Shown here piece by piece: positions 6,865 to 15,155 of a stretch of DNA of 39,638 nucleotides. This DNA is from Syntrophaceae bacterium. Lineage in GTDB: Bacteria > Desulfobacterota > BSN033 > UBA1163. Under the pieces are notes generated by a model. It did not search any database. It had not been told where the DNA came from and worked only from the letters and a program-made list of their open reading frames with translations. A program made the translations under genes and the position numbers. The DNA lies in the NCBI GenBank assembly GCA_013388645.1, contig JACAEV010000092.1, positions 1 through 39,638 of the forward strand, given 5' to 3'. Every line of letters begins with the position of its first letter. Position 1 is the first letter of the stretch.

Positions 6865-7698
6865 TTGCATAAGATCATCTATAAAAGAGAAATGGCTGAA
6901 AAGACGGTGTGCCATTTTAAGGTAGAGGCATCCCGAATTGCCAGGAAGGCAAAACCAGGACAGTTTGTCGTGTTAAAGGTGAATGAAACGGGAGAGAGAA
7001 TCCCTTTAACTATGGGAGGGACCGATCCGACAACAGGAACGATCGATTTAATCTTTCAAGTGGTCGGAAAGACCACTGCCCTACTAAGAACCCTCAATGT
7101 AGGCGATGATATTGAGGATATCATCGGGCCATTAGGAAAACCGACCCATATTGAAAATATTGGAACAGTGATCTGTGTGGGAGGTGGAACCGGCGTGGCC
7201 GTGATGTACCCCATTACCAAAGCTTATAAAGAGGCAGGAAACCATGTGATTGCTATCATTGGCGCCCGAACCAAAGACCTCCTGATCTTAGAGGATGAGA
7301 TGAAGGCAGCCAGTCATGATTTAAGGGTGACAACGGATGATGGGAGTTACGGTGTCCATGGATTCGTGACCGATGTCCTTCGCAAAATTTTAGATGAGCG
7401 GAAGGATGTAAAATTGGTGGTAGGCATTGGCCCTGTGCCGATGATGAAGTTTTTATGTAAATTGACCAAGGAATACGGGGTCAAGACAATGGTCAGTTTG
7501 AATCCCATCATGGTGGATGCAACAGGAATGTGTGGAGCCTGCCGGGTCACCGTAGGTGGCAAAACAAGGTTTTGTTGTGTGGACGGCCCGGAATTCGATG
7601 GACATGAGGTTGACTATGATGAACTGGTAAAAAGGCAAAGGGCGTATCTCACTGAAGAGAAGGTTTCCATGGAAAAATTTATGGCGGCAGGAAAATAA
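6865..7698 (+). CDS. nfnA: NfnA, small subunit of NADH-dependent reduced ferredoxin:NADP+ oxidoreductase
   Basis: The 277-residue protein has an N-terminal FAD-binding barrel (RIARKAKPGQFVVLKV, RIPLTMGG) and a nucleotide-binding Rossmann domain (VICVGGGTGVAVMYP). Its C-terminal [2Fe-2S] region contains TGMCGACRVTVGGKTRFCCVDGP. This is the dihydroorotate-dehydrogenase electron-transfer-subunit family as found in NfnA/SudB. In Nfn complexes this subunit binds NAD(H) and FAD while the large subunit carries the bifurcating FAD. Translation starts at TTG 6865 after a very strong AGGAGGGGGG site. NfnB follows after 12 bases, fixing the assignment to Nfn rather than to a pyrimidine pathway. Confidence 0.9.
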   Translation: MHKIIYKREMAEKTVCHFKVEASRIARKAKPGQFVVLKVNETGERIPLTMGGTDPTTGTIDLIFQVVGKTTALLRTLNVGDDIEDIIGPLGKPTHIENIGTVICVGGGTGVAVMYPITKAYKEAGNHVIAIIGARTKDLLILEDEMKAASHDLRVTTDDGSYGVHGFVTDVLRKILDERKDVKLVVGIGPVPMMKFLCKLTKEYGVKTMVSLNPIMVDATGMCGACRVTVGGKTRFCCVDGPEFDGHEVDYDELVKRQRAYLTEEKVSMEKFMAAGK

Positions 7699-7710
7699 GG
7701 GGGGACGGAG

Positions 7711-9123
7711 ATGGCAGAGAAAGAAGAAAAAGAGAAAAAACCAAAAGTTCCAAGGCAAAAGATGCCGGAGCAGGAACCTAAGGCCAGAGCGAAAAATTTT
7801 GATGAGGTTCCTTTTGGATATACACCTGAATTGGCTCAATTAGAGGCGAGTCGCTGTCTTCAATGTAAAAAACCGAAATGTATTGAGGGATGCCCGGTAG
7901 AGATTGATATTCCGGCTTTTATCAAACTCATCAGCGAGGGGGATTTTGACGGTTCGGCCCGGAAATTGAAAGAGCGCAATAGCCTTCCGGCGATCTGCGG
8001 ACGGGTTTGTCCTCAAGAGGACCAGTGCGAAAAGCTTTGCATCGTTGGGAAGAAGGATCAACCCGTTGCCATTGGTAGGTTGGAACGATTTGCAGCAGAT
8101 TGGGAGAGGACGAAAGGAACAATTATCATTCCTGAGAAGGCGCCTTCGACAGGGAAGAAAGTAGCCGTAGTCGGATCAGGACCAGCGGGGTTGACCCTCG
8201 CAGGGGATCTCATTCTTAAAGGACATGAGGTCACGATTTTTGAAGCCCTCCATAAACCGGGTGGCGTTTTGATTTACGGCATCCCGGAATTCCGTCTTCC
8301 TAAGGCGATTGTTCAAGCCGAGGTCAACTATTTAGAGCGATTGGGTGTCAAGGTGGAGTGCAATTGTGTGATCGGAAGGATCGAGACCGTAGACGAACTG
8401 CTTCAAGAATATAATGCGGTATTCTTGGGATTGGGGGCAGGCCTTCCACAATTCTTGAATATTCCTGGAGAGAATTTTTGTGGAATCTATTCAGCCAATG
8501 AATACCTGACACGATCCAATTTGATGAAAGCCTACCTCTTCCCGAAATATGATACACCGATTGCTCGAGGGAAAAATGTGGCTGTTTTTGGGGCAGGGAA
8601 TGTGGCCATGGATTCAGCCAGAACAGCCCTTCGATTAGGAGCGGATACGGTCCGGATCATCTACCGGCGATCGCGGGATGAAATGCCAGCTCGTATTGAA
8701 GAAGTGCACCATGCAGAAGAAGAGGGCGTCCAATTTTACCTTCTCACCGCTCCCACCAAATTTTTAGGAGATGATAATGGTTGGGTCACCGGAGTGGAAT
8801 GCCTCCGGATGGAGTTGGGAGAACCGGACGATTCAGGAAGGCGCCGACCAATTCCTATCAAAGGCTCAGAATTTCAGTTAGAGTGCGATATGGCCGTCGT
8901 GGCGATTGGTGCAGGTGCGAATCCACTTCTTCCTACCACGACTCCGGGTCTCGACTTGAATAAAAGAGGGTACATTGTTGCAGACCTTGAAACTGGGAAG
9001 ACGTCCAAGCCTGGAGTTTGGGCAGGAGGAGATATCGTGACCGGATCAGCCACGGTGATTCTGGCCATGGGCGCAGGAAGAAAGGCGGCCAACTCGATTC
9101 ACGATTTTTTGATGAATAAGTAG
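7711..9123 (+). CDS. nfnB: NfnB, large bifurcating subunit (GltD-like)
   Basis: The 470-residue protein has a charged N-terminal extension and an [4Fe-4S] domain (CLQCKKPKCIEGCP, GRVCPQEDQCEKLC). Two nucleotide-binding folds follow (VAVVGSGPAGLTLAG and VAVFGAGNVAMDSAR). It ends with the family's GVWAGGDIVTGSATVILAMGAGR FAD motif. It is the NADPH-binding, FAD-bifurcating subunit that transfers electrons between NADPH, ferredoxin and, via NfnA, NADH. A similar GltD module is fused to the NuoF remnant at 27401-29353, so the window holds two diverged copies of this fold in different redox complexes. A bidirectional terminator follows the stop codon. Confidence 0.92.
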   Translation: MAEKEEKEKKPKVPRQKMPEQEPKARAKNFDEVPFGYTPELAQLEASRCLQCKKPKCIEGCPVEIDIPAFIKLISEGDFDGSARKLKERNSLPAICGRVCPQEDQCEKLCIVGKKDQPVAIGRLERFAADWERTKGTIIIPEKAPSTGKKVAVVGSGPAGLTLAGDLILKGHEVTIFEALHKPGGVLIYGIPEFRLPKAIVQAEVNYLERLGVKVECNCVIGRIETVDELLQEYNAVFLGLGAGLPQFLNIPGENFCGIYSANEYLTRSNLMKAYLFPKYDTPIARGKNVAVFGAGNVAMDSARTALRLGADTVRIIYRRSRDEMPARIEEVHHAEEEGVQFYLLTAPTKFLGDDNGWVTGVECLRMELGEPDDSGRRRPIPIKGSEFQLECDMAVVAIGAGANPLLPTTTPGLDLNKRGYIVADLETGKTSKPGVWAGGDIVTGSATVILAMGAGRKAANSIHDFLMNK

Positions 9124-9145
9124 AATCTGAGTCCTAATGAAAGAT

Positions 9146-9181
9146 AAAAAAGGGCAGAATGAAATGGTTCTGCCTTTTTTT
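9146..9181 (+). terminator. Rho-independent terminator after nfnAB
   Basis: GGCAGAA (9153-9159) pairs with TTCTGCC (9168-9174) around an eight-base loop and is followed by seven Ts. A run of As precedes it, which extends the stem and makes it usable on either strand. Confidence 0.85.
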
Positions 9182-9270
9182 ATAGAATGAATGGGTTTCT
9201 GATCCTTCAATACTTGGGAATCTCTACCTTTAATCTGCCTATGCCGCATCAGTTTTTGTTAGGAGAGGTT

Positions 9271-11535
9271 ATGAACGGAGCATATATACCGAAGATTGCG
9301 CAGGAGCTGAGTCTTACCCCAAAGCAGGTCCAAGCGACAGCAGACCTACTAAAAGAAGGGGCCACCATACCTTTTATCGCTCGATATCGAAAGGAAGTCA
9401 CGGGTTCCCTGGACGAAGTTTCCGTCACCGCCATTCGTGACCGACTCAATCAATTGGAAGAATTAGATAGGCGCCGCGAGGCGATCCTCAAATCTTTGGA
9501 GGAACGAGGACAACTCACCGATGAGTTAAAACAGAAGATCCTTTCAGCGGAGACCATGGTCGTTCTGGAAGACCTCTATTTACCTTATCGGCCCAAACGT
9601 CGGACTCGAGCAACTGTGGCCAAGGAGAAGGGATTAGAGCCATTAGCCCAGCGTCTTTTTGCACAAGATGACATGGATCCAATAACCGAGGCCGCTGCTT
9701 TTGTCGATCACGAAAAGGGGGTTGATTCCGCTGAAGACGCTCTTGCAGGAGCGCGTGATATCATCGCAGAATGGGTCAATGAAGATCAAACGGCCAGGGC
9801 GAGGATGCGGGATTTCTATTTATCAAAGGCTGTTTTTCGGTCAAAAGTTATTCCAGAAAAGCAGATGGAAGGAATCAAATACAAGGATTACTTTGACTGG
9901 GAGGAACCCGTCCATTCAGCGCCATCCCACAGAATTCTTGCCATGAGGCGGGGGGAAAAAGAGGGCTTTCTCACACTAAGAGTCAACGCTCCTCAGGAGG
10001 AAGCTCTGTGTCTCCTCGAAGGGCTTTTCGTAAAAGGGGAAGGGCCTTCATCCCAGGAGGTTAAGATAGCCGTGCACGACAGCTACAAGAGACTCCTCTC
10101 TTCTTCTATGGAGACCGAGATACGGATGACTACCAAAAAGAAAGCAGATGAGGAGGCGATCAAGGTCTTTGCCGAGAACCTTCGTCAACTTCTTCTTGCG
10201 CCACCCCTTGGTCAGAAGAATATCCTTGCCATCGATCCGGGTATACGGACAGGTTGCAAAGTAGTCTGCCTCGACTGCCAAGGAAAATTGTTATATCATG
10301 AAACCCTTTATCCTTTGCAGTCCGAGAAAGGTGCAGCGGATGCGGCGTCAAAGATTCTTGAGAGGTGTGAGAAGTTCTCCATAGAGACCATTGCCATTGG
10401 AAATGGGACAGGAGGTAGGGAAACAGAAGCGTTTCTTCGTCAGATCGATCTTCCGAAGCCTATTCAAGTGGTGATGGTCAACGAGAGCGGCGCCTCTGTA
10501 TATTCGGCGTCCGAGGTAGCACGAGCGGAATTTCCTGATCAGGATGTGACAGTCCGTGGAGCCGTGTCCATTGGCCGGAGGCTGATGGATCCGTTGGCAG
10601 AGCTCGTGAAGATCGAGCCCAAATCGATTGGGGTGGGTCAATACCAACATGATGTGGATCAAGGGGCATTGAGGAGCAGTCTCGATGATGTGGTGGTGAG
10701 CTGTGTTAACCGTGTGGGTGTAGAAGTGAATACGGCAAGCAAACAACTTCTCTCTTATATCTCAGGGTTAGGATCTCAGCTTGCCATGGGGATCGTGGAG
10801 TATCGGAATGAACATGGTCCGTTTCGATCGAGGGAAGAGCTCAAACAGGTACCTCGATTAGGGCCCAAAGCGTTTGAACAAGCGGCAGGTTTTTTACGGA
10901 TTAGGGATGGGGTCAATCCCTTGGACCGAAGCGCAGTCCATCCTGAGAGCTACCCCATTGTGGATGCCATGGCAAGGGACCTGGGTTGTTCGGTTCTGGA
11001 TCTGATGGTTGACGATACGCTTCGGAGGAAAATCGATCTCGAGCAATACGTCTCGGATAAAGTAGGTCTTCCCACATTAAACGATATTCTGCAGGAACTT
11101 TCCAAACCCGGTCGTGATCCTCGTGAGCAGTTCGAAATCTTTCGATTTGCAGAGGGGGTTGAAAAGATAGAAGATGTCAAACCAGGAATGAAACTTCCTG
11201 GCATCGTAACGAATATTACCGCTTTTGGTGTTTTTGTCGATATCGGCGTCCATCAAGATGGATTGGTTCATCTCAGCGAGATCTCGAATCGTTTTGTGAA
11301 AGACCCCGCCGAAGTGGTGAAAGTTCATCAAAAGGTATGGGTGACCGTTTTGGGGGTGGATCTCGAAAGAGGTCGGATCTCACTTTCCATGAAAAGTAAT
11401 CAGTCTCCCCCTCATGAGATTTCAAAGACCCATGAGACGAAGAGGGAAGAGAGGAGACAGGAGAGGCAGCAGAAAAGCACTTTTATCAATCATCCTTTTG
11501 AAGCCGCTTTAAAAAATAAAAAGAATAAACCCTAA
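9271..11535 (+). CDS. tex: Tex, RNA-binding transcription accessory protein
   Basis: From ATG 9271, placed directly after AGGAGAGGTT, the product is 754 residues, close to the usual Tex length. It has the Tex N-terminal helical domain (IAQELSLTPKQVQATADLL, TIPFIARYRKEVTGSLDE) and the YqgF-like nuclease fold (ILAIDPGIRTGCK, about residue 316). Helix-hairpin-helix motifs (LLSYISGLGSQLA, VPRLGPKAFEQAAGFLRI) and a C-terminal S1 domain (about 640-710, GIVTNITAFGVFVDIGVHQDG) follow. A Lys/Arg-rich tail ends the protein. Tex binds nucleic acids and associates with transcription. An upstream in-frame ATG at 9187 lies in the terminator tail and lacks a ribosome site. The gene is convergent with the bactofilin gene, four bases apart. 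Confidence 0.95.
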   Translation: MNGAYIPKIAQELSLTPKQVQATADLLKEGATIPFIARYRKEVTGSLDEVSVTAIRDRLNQLEELDRRREAILKSLEERGQLTDELKQKILSAETMVVLEDLYLPYRPKRRTRATVAKEKGLEPLAQRLFAQDDMDPITEAAAFVDHEKGVDSAEDALAGARDIIAEWVNEDQTARARMRDFYLSKAVFRSKVIPEKQMEGIKYKDYFDWEEPVHSAPSHRILAMRRGEKEGFLTLRVNAPQEEALCLLEGLFVKGEGPSSQEVKIAVHDSYKRLLSSSMETEIRMTTKKKADEEAIKVFAENLRQLLLAPPLGQKNILAIDPGIRTGCKVVCLDCQGKLLYHETLYPLQSEKGAADAASKILERCEKFSIETIAIGNGTGGRETEAFLRQIDLPKPIQVVMVNESGASVYSASEVARAEFPDQDVTVRGAVSIGRRLMDPLAELVKIEPKSIGVGQYQHDVDQGALRSSLDDVVVSCVNRVGVEVNTASKQLLSYISGLGSQLAMGIVEYRNEHGPFRSREELKQVPRLGPKAFEQAAGFLRIRDGVNPLDRSAVHPESYPIVDAMARDLGCSVLDLMVDDTLRRKIDLEQYVSDKVGLPTLNDILQELSKPGRDPREQFEIFRFAEGVEKIEDVKPGMKLPGIVTNITAFGVFVDIGVHQDGLVHLSEISNRFVKDPAEVVKVHQKVWVTVLGVDLERGRISLSMKSNQSPPHEISKTHETKREERRQERQQKSTFINHPFEAALKNKKNKP

Positions 11536-11539
11536 TCCC

Positions 11540-11920
11540 CTAAGTCACTACCTTCTCGGGACTGGTTTGATCCATCTTTTGGTCGGATTTTACCACCATG
11601 TTGGAGTTTCCATCGAAAATCCCACCTTCATGAATTACCAGGATAGGGGTAGAGAGGGTTCCATGTAACTTCCCTTTAGAGTGAATCTCGACTCTTTCTT
11701 TGGCCGCGATTTCTCCTTCTATCATGCCATTGAGGGTTAAGATATTGGTTTCTACTTTCCCTTTGATCACTGCTGTTTCACCAATAATGAGTGTCCCATC
11801 ATGGTAAATTTCTCCCTCCATCTTTCCGTCAAGACGAAATATTCCCTCAGAGATGATTTTCCCATGAAAGGTGGAATCCTTCCCCCCAAAGACATTCATC
11901 TCTTCGATGTTATGCTTCAT
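11540..11920 (-). CDS. Bactofilin (polymer-forming cytoskeletal protein)
   Basis: The 126-residue protein has the bactofilin beta-helix core built from short hydrophobic turns (GKIISEGIFRLDGKMEGEIYHDG, read in parts; LIIGETAVIKGKV; LTLNGMIEGEI). The flanking ends are polar and disordered. Bactofilins polymerise without nucleotides into filaments at the membrane and help set cell shape, polarity or division placement. No transmembrane helix is seen, so membrane contact would be through the short N terminus. The ribosome site upstream of the ATG is weak. It is monocistronic and convergent with tex. Confidence 0.9.
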   Translation of the reverse strand: MKHNIEEMNVFGGKDSTFHGKIISEGIFRLDGKMEGEIYHDGTLIIGETAVIKGKVETNILTLNGMIEGEIAAKERVEIHSKGKLHGTLSTPILVIHEGGIFDGNSNMVVKSDQKMDQTSPEKVVT

Positions 11921-12430
11921 CGCTTTCAGCCGATCGGCTTTCCCGACCTCCCTTGTGAAGAGCGAAAAAACAACTCAATTTAAATTGCAGCAATATTGAT
12001 GCCAAAGATTATTAAGTTCAATGATCCCAGAATGAATTAAAATTTAAAGGGTTTTACAAAGGATCACCCAAGCCTTTATGTAAAATTTATAGCCAGGAGG
12101 ATAGATTTCGTTCCAATTTGTAACTCCATTAAAAATTATTCTTGGAACGTCTGGAGATCTCTAAGATTCAAGGGTTCGCTCTCTTTTTCGTCTGGAATTC
12201 GCTCCCTGATTGACGTTGTCTGATGACAGATCGGATCCTCCCCTTTGGTTGAGAATAAATTTGTTATAACCTCGCCAGCAGGCAGAAAGGCCTCAGAGCC
12301 TTTTAGAATGCGATATTTTTCTTAAGTGAGGTCAATACCCTTTCATATAAACAAAAGGATGTATGTTTAATGGGCGCCCCTTATTTCTTTAGCATTCAAA
12401 GGAGATCGCTCTAAAAGCTTTTTCAGCCTC

Positions 12431-12456
12431 CCTGCCTACCGGATGGTAGAGGCAGG
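12431..12456. repeat. REP-like hairpin
   Basis: CCTGCCTACC pairs with GGTAGAGGCAGG around GGAT, with a two-base bulge. No T-run follows, so it looks like a repetitive extragenic palindrome rather than a terminator. No second copy was noticed in the window. Confidence 0.45.
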
Positions 12457-12506
12457 CTTGCCCTCCATAAAAGTTGTGAGAAGCGTTCAATCAGGTAAAA
12501 AAAGAC

Positions 12507-12535
12507 TTGACAAATATTTTCTGATTATTTATATT
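12507..12535 (+). promoter_or_regulatory. Promoter of the arsenic operon
   Basis: A perfect TTGACA (12507-12512) and TATATT (12530-12535, 5 of 6 to the -10 consensus) are separated by exactly 17 bases. The -10 lies inside the first palindrome, so a repressor bound there would block RNA polymerase. Confidence 0.75.
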
Positions 12536-12541
12536 AATCAG
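12521..12541. promoter_or_regulatory. Operator-like palindrome 1 of the arsenic operon
   Basis: CTGATTA (12521-12527) and TAATCAG (12535-12541) are perfect inverted arms with a seven-base centre. The site covers the -10 hexamer. Confidence 0.65.
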
Positions 12542-12549
12542 TGAAATCT

Positions 12550-12570
12550 GATAAATTAGATTAATTTATC
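12550..12570. promoter_or_regulatory. Operator-like palindrome 2 of the arsenic operon
   Basis: GATAAATTA (12550-12558) and TAATTTATC (12562-12570) are perfect nine-base arms around GAT. The site sits between the promoter and the first start codon and differs in sequence from palindrome 1. Confidence 0.65.
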
Positions 12571-12582
12571 TTTCCTGAAGGA

Positions 12583-12909
12583 ATGGTGGAGGTGATGGAA
12601 GTGGTGAAAAAGCCTAAAAAAGGACCTGATTCTGCTTCCTCCTGCGAAAAAGGGAGTTGTTGTAAGGTGGAAGCGGTCATCAGTGTCGATGAGCGCGGGC
12701 AGATGGTTCTTCCCAAAGAGATTAGGGAAAAAGCCGATATCCATACCGGAGATAAGTTAGCCCTGGTCAGTTGGGAAAAGGATGGAAAAGTATGCTGTTT
12801 TACTTTTATCAAGGCCAACGAATTTGGAGACATGGTGAAAGGGTTGCTCGGTCCGATGATGAAAGAAGTGATGGCAAATGATAGTTCTCGATCACATGGA
12901 GGCAACTGA
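12583..12909 (+). CDS. AbrB/SpoVT-type DNA-binding protein with Cys-rich N terminus, likely arsenic operon regulator
   Basis: The 108-residue product has an N-terminal segment with Cys21, Cys26 and Cys27 (SSCEKGSCCKVEA). An AbrB/MazE swapped-hairpin DNA-binding fold follows (VISVDERGQMVLPKEIREKADIHTGDKLALV). A further Cys near residue 66 and a Met-rich helix (VKGLLGPMMKEVM) come after. The start is uncertain: ATG 12583, GTG 12586, GTG 12592 and ATG 12595 are all in frame behind AAGGA or GGTGGAGG. The next gene, arsM, begins two bases after its stop. Vicinal cysteines are the usual As(III) ligands in ArsR-type sensors. Their presence on an AbrB fold, plus the two palindromes upstream, suggests an arsenite-responsive autorepressor. 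That function is inferred. Confidence 0.8.
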   Translation: MVEVMEVVKKPKKGPDSASSCEKGSCCKVEAVISVDERGQMVLPKEIREKADIHTGDKLALVSWEKDGKVCCFTFIKANEFGDMVKGLLGPMMKEVMANDSSRSHGGN

Positions 12910-12911
12910 AA

Positions 12912-13748
12912 ATGGAAAAGGAGGAGATAAAAAAAGTCGTCAGAGAGGGTTATGGTAAGATTGCGAAACAAGGTCGCTCCTGTTGTGCCCCGGTGGATTC
13001 ATGCTGCGGAAGTCCTGATGTAACCAAGGATATCAGTCGAAAGATTGGGTACAGCGAAGAAGAATTGAAGTCTGTTCCCGAAGGAGCCAACTTAGGTCTG
13101 GGGTGTGGGAACCCGATTGCCTTAGCCTCCTTAAAGGAAGGAGAAGTCGTTCTCGATTTAGGTTCAGGTGCGGGCTTTGATTGTTTTCTCGCTGCGAACC
13201 AGGTAGGGAAAAAGGGGAGGGTGATCGGAGTGGATATGACTGCGGAAATGCTTGACCGAGCCAGAGAGAATGCCCGGAAGAGCCACTTCGACAATGTGGA
13301 ATTTCGACTGGGTGAGATTGAAAACTTGCCCGTGGGAGATCACCAGGTGGATATCGTCATCTCCAATTGTGTGATCAATCTTTCGCCTAACAAACCAAGG
13401 GTCTTTCAGGAAGCCTTCCGCGTCCTCAAGCCAGGTGGGAGACTGATGGTCTCAGATATTGTGCTTCTAAAAGAGCTCCCTGTGGAGATCAGAAATTCCT
13501 TGGATGCTTATGTGGGTTGCGTGGCAGGCGCCATTGTGAAGGCGGATTATCTTGAAGCGATTCAAGACGCAGGATTTAAGGAAACCAAAATCCTTGACGA
13601 AACGGTTTACCCTACCGAGTTGATAGCCGATGATCCGACCGTCCGAGAGTTGATGAAGAATTTAAACCTTTCCAGAGAAAAAGCTGAAGATTTGGCAAAC
13701 TCGGTGATCAGTATCAAGGTCTCCGCAATCAAGCCATTGGTCCACTGA
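12912..13748 (+). CDS. arsM: ArsM, arsenite S-adenosylmethionine methyltransferase
   Basis: The 278-residue protein starts with a Cys-rich segment (SCCAPVDSCCG). It then has the SAM-binding motif VLDLGSGAGFDCF, the acidic motif GVDMTAEMLDRA, and the ArsM cysteines in GLGCGNP, ISNCVINLSP and YVGCVAGA. These three conserved cysteines bind As(III) during successive methylations to mono- and dimethylated arsenicals. Cytosolic. It is two bases downstream of the AbrB-like regulator and is followed by an ArsN2-like acetyltransferase. No arsenite efflux pump (arsB or acr3) or arsenate reductase is in this window. Confidence 0.95.
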   Translation: MEKEEIKKVVREGYGKIAKQGRSCCAPVDSCCGSPDVTKDISRKIGYSEEELKSVPEGANLGLGCGNPIALASLKEGEVVLDLGSGAGFDCFLAANQVGKKGRVIGVDMTAEMLDRARENARKSHFDNVEFRLGEIENLPVGDHQVDIVISNCVINLSPNKPRVFQEAFRVLKPGGRLMVSDIVLLKELPVEIRNSLDAYVGCVAGAIVKADYLEAIQDAGFKETKILDETVYPTELIADDPTVRELMKNLNLSREKAEDLANSVISIKVSAIKPLVH

Positions 13749-13917
13749 GAGATGACAGAAGATGTAAAAGTTAAGATGACACAGTGAGTCCCCGGAAGGA
13801 AAGGAAACGAGTCACCTCTTCCTGACCGAATTGATTCCCTCTCGATCCTGTCTTAAACTCAAAGCCGGGAGGAATTGCCATCCAGGCGGTTTGCCGCTTT
13901 CGTTAAGAGGAATGAGC

Positions 13918-14403
13918 ATGATCAACCTAACCATTGAGGCCCCTTCTTCCAAGGATGAATTGCAGATCAGAAAACTTCTCACTCTATGTGAATTGCCCCA
14001 GAAGGACATTACCCCTGAGGGGCTTCACCACTTTTTGGTTTTGAAGGAAAAAGAAAAGATCATCGGGGTGGTGGGTTTGGAGGTTTTCGGTCCATTCGGT
14101 CTTCTACGGTCCCTGGCCGTGGATCCGAAATATCGCAGCCGTGGGTTTGCCCCTCGGTTGATCGAAAGGATGGAGGCTTATGCAGTTTCCCTCAATATAG
14201 AAATTTTGTATTTACTCACCATGACGGCAGAAGGGTTCTTTGCCAAATATGGTTATCAGAAAGTTGAAAGAAAATCTGCACCGCCTGTTATTCGAGGGAC
14301 GACTGAATTCGGGAGTCTCTGCCCGATCAGTGCGGTTTGTATGGTCAAGTCTCTAAAGATGAAATCATTCCAAAAGCCATCGTTGAGATTCGCCCATAAA
14401 TGA
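13918..14403 (+). CDS. ArsN2-like GNAT N-acetyltransferase
   Basis: The chosen ATG at 13918 lies six bases after AAGAGGA; ATG 13912 is too close to it. The 161-residue protein is a GNAT fold. The acetyl-CoA motif is LLRSLAVDPKYRSRGFAPRLIERM, followed by LYLLTMTAEGFFAKYGYQKVER and a C-terminal SLCPISAVCMVKSL. That C-terminal pattern is typical of the ArsN2 group found beside arsenic genes. Related ArsN1 enzymes acetylate arsinothricin-like organoarsenicals; the substrate of this branch is not settled to my knowledge. It lies 169 bases after arsM on the same strand, so cotranscription is plausible but not assured. Confidence 0.8.
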   Translation: MINLTIEAPSSKDELQIRKLLTLCELPQKDITPEGLHHFLVLKEKEKIIGVVGLEVFGPFGLLRSLAVDPKYRSRGFAPRLIERMEAYAVSLNIEILYLLTMTAEGFFAKYGYQKVERKSAPPVIRGTTEFGSLCPISAVCMVKSLKMKSFQKPSLRFAHK

Positions 14404-14442
14404 ATTGGGCAATGATAAAAAATTGACAAGAATTATAAATGC

Positions 14443-14469
14443 TTGACAATATGTCACGTTTTTTATGGA
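14443..14469 (+). promoter_or_regulatory. Possible promoter and palindrome upstream of the PilZ gene
   Basis: TTGACA occurs at 14423-14428 and again at 14443-14448. The second is part of the palindrome TGACA-ATA-TGTCA (14444-14456) and has TATGGA near the expected -10 distance. The PilZ start is about 140 bases further down. Confidence 0.3.
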
Positions 14470-14609
14470 AATATTCCAACTTAAATCTTTTTAAAAATTT
14501 GATTCAGGCCTTAAACTCCAGCCAGTTATGAAGCTCAATCAATTGACCTTCTCCTGGGCATAATTTTTGCTTTTGATTCCAGCAAAACTTAATTCATTGG
14601 AGTCATTCG

Positions 14610-14996
14610 ATGGAATTGATGGAAAAAAGCCTTACTTCAGAGAAAAGGAAATATCCGAGAGTGAATGTCGATTTGCCCGCCAAATATAGTAAAACTAATT
14701 TATTTTTCAAATTCGGCCGAGTGGTCAATGCCAGCGAGGGGGGATTACTTGTCCATCTTCCAGAGGAAATGGGAGTGGGTCAACGTCTCGCATTGAAACT
14801 TTTCTTCCCTTCCCGTTCTGAATTCAATACCCTTGAGGCGTCCGTCCAAGTGGTTTGGAAAGATATTCATCTGAGGAAGGATTGGACATGGGATTATCGG
14901 ACAGGAGTAAAATTTGTAAATATCCCTCAAGAGCATATGGCAAAGTTAAAAAACTTCTTAACCAATATTAAACGAAGAACCTTTTGCACGGCCTAA
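14610..14996 (+). CDS. PilZ domain protein, probable c-di-GMP receptor
   Basis: The 128-residue single-domain protein carries both PilZ signatures. The Arg motif is RKYPRVNV at residues about 13-20, and N-A-S-E-G-G near residue 43 is the (D/N)xSxxG motif. The beta-barrel closes with VVWKDI and YRTGVKFVNI, followed by a C-terminal helix. PilZ domains bind cyclic di-GMP and relay it to motility, secretion or polysaccharide machinery. A GGAG seven bases before ATG 14610 supports that start; ATG 14619 is an alternative. No diguanylate cyclase is nearby, so its output is unknown. Confidence 0.87.
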   Translation: MELMEKSLTSEKRKYPRVNVDLPAKYSKTNLFFKFGRVVNASEGGLLVHLPEEMGVGQRLALKLFFPSRSEFNTLEASVQVVWKDIHLRKDWTWDYRTGVKFVNIPQEHMAKLKNFLTNIKRRTFCTA

Positions 14997-15155
14997 AACA
15001 AAGGTACTGAATTAACTGCCGGTCAAAATAATCCGATTTCATTTCAATAGACCATCCTGTTCTTCTGGCCTTCCCTCTTTAGAAGCTCCTCTTGGAAGGG
15101 ATCTTTCATAATGAGGTCATTACCTTAGCATATTGACAGGCAGGCGTTTGGTTAT

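Larger units (their letters stand above)
11921..12582. other. Intergenic region before the arsenic operon
   Basis: I find no supportable gene in these 662 bases. Recognisable elements are an imperfect hairpin at 12431-12456 (CCTGCCTACC with GGTAGAGGCAGG) and the ars promoter with its palindromes at 12507-12570. The rest is AT-rich and featureless to me. Confidence 0.55.

Noticed and set aside
9187-9270. An upstream ATG (9187) as the start of tex, adding 28 residues
   Set aside because: It lies at the T-run of the nfnB terminator and has no ribosome site, whereas 9271 directly follows AGGAGAGGTT and gives the normal Tex N terminus.
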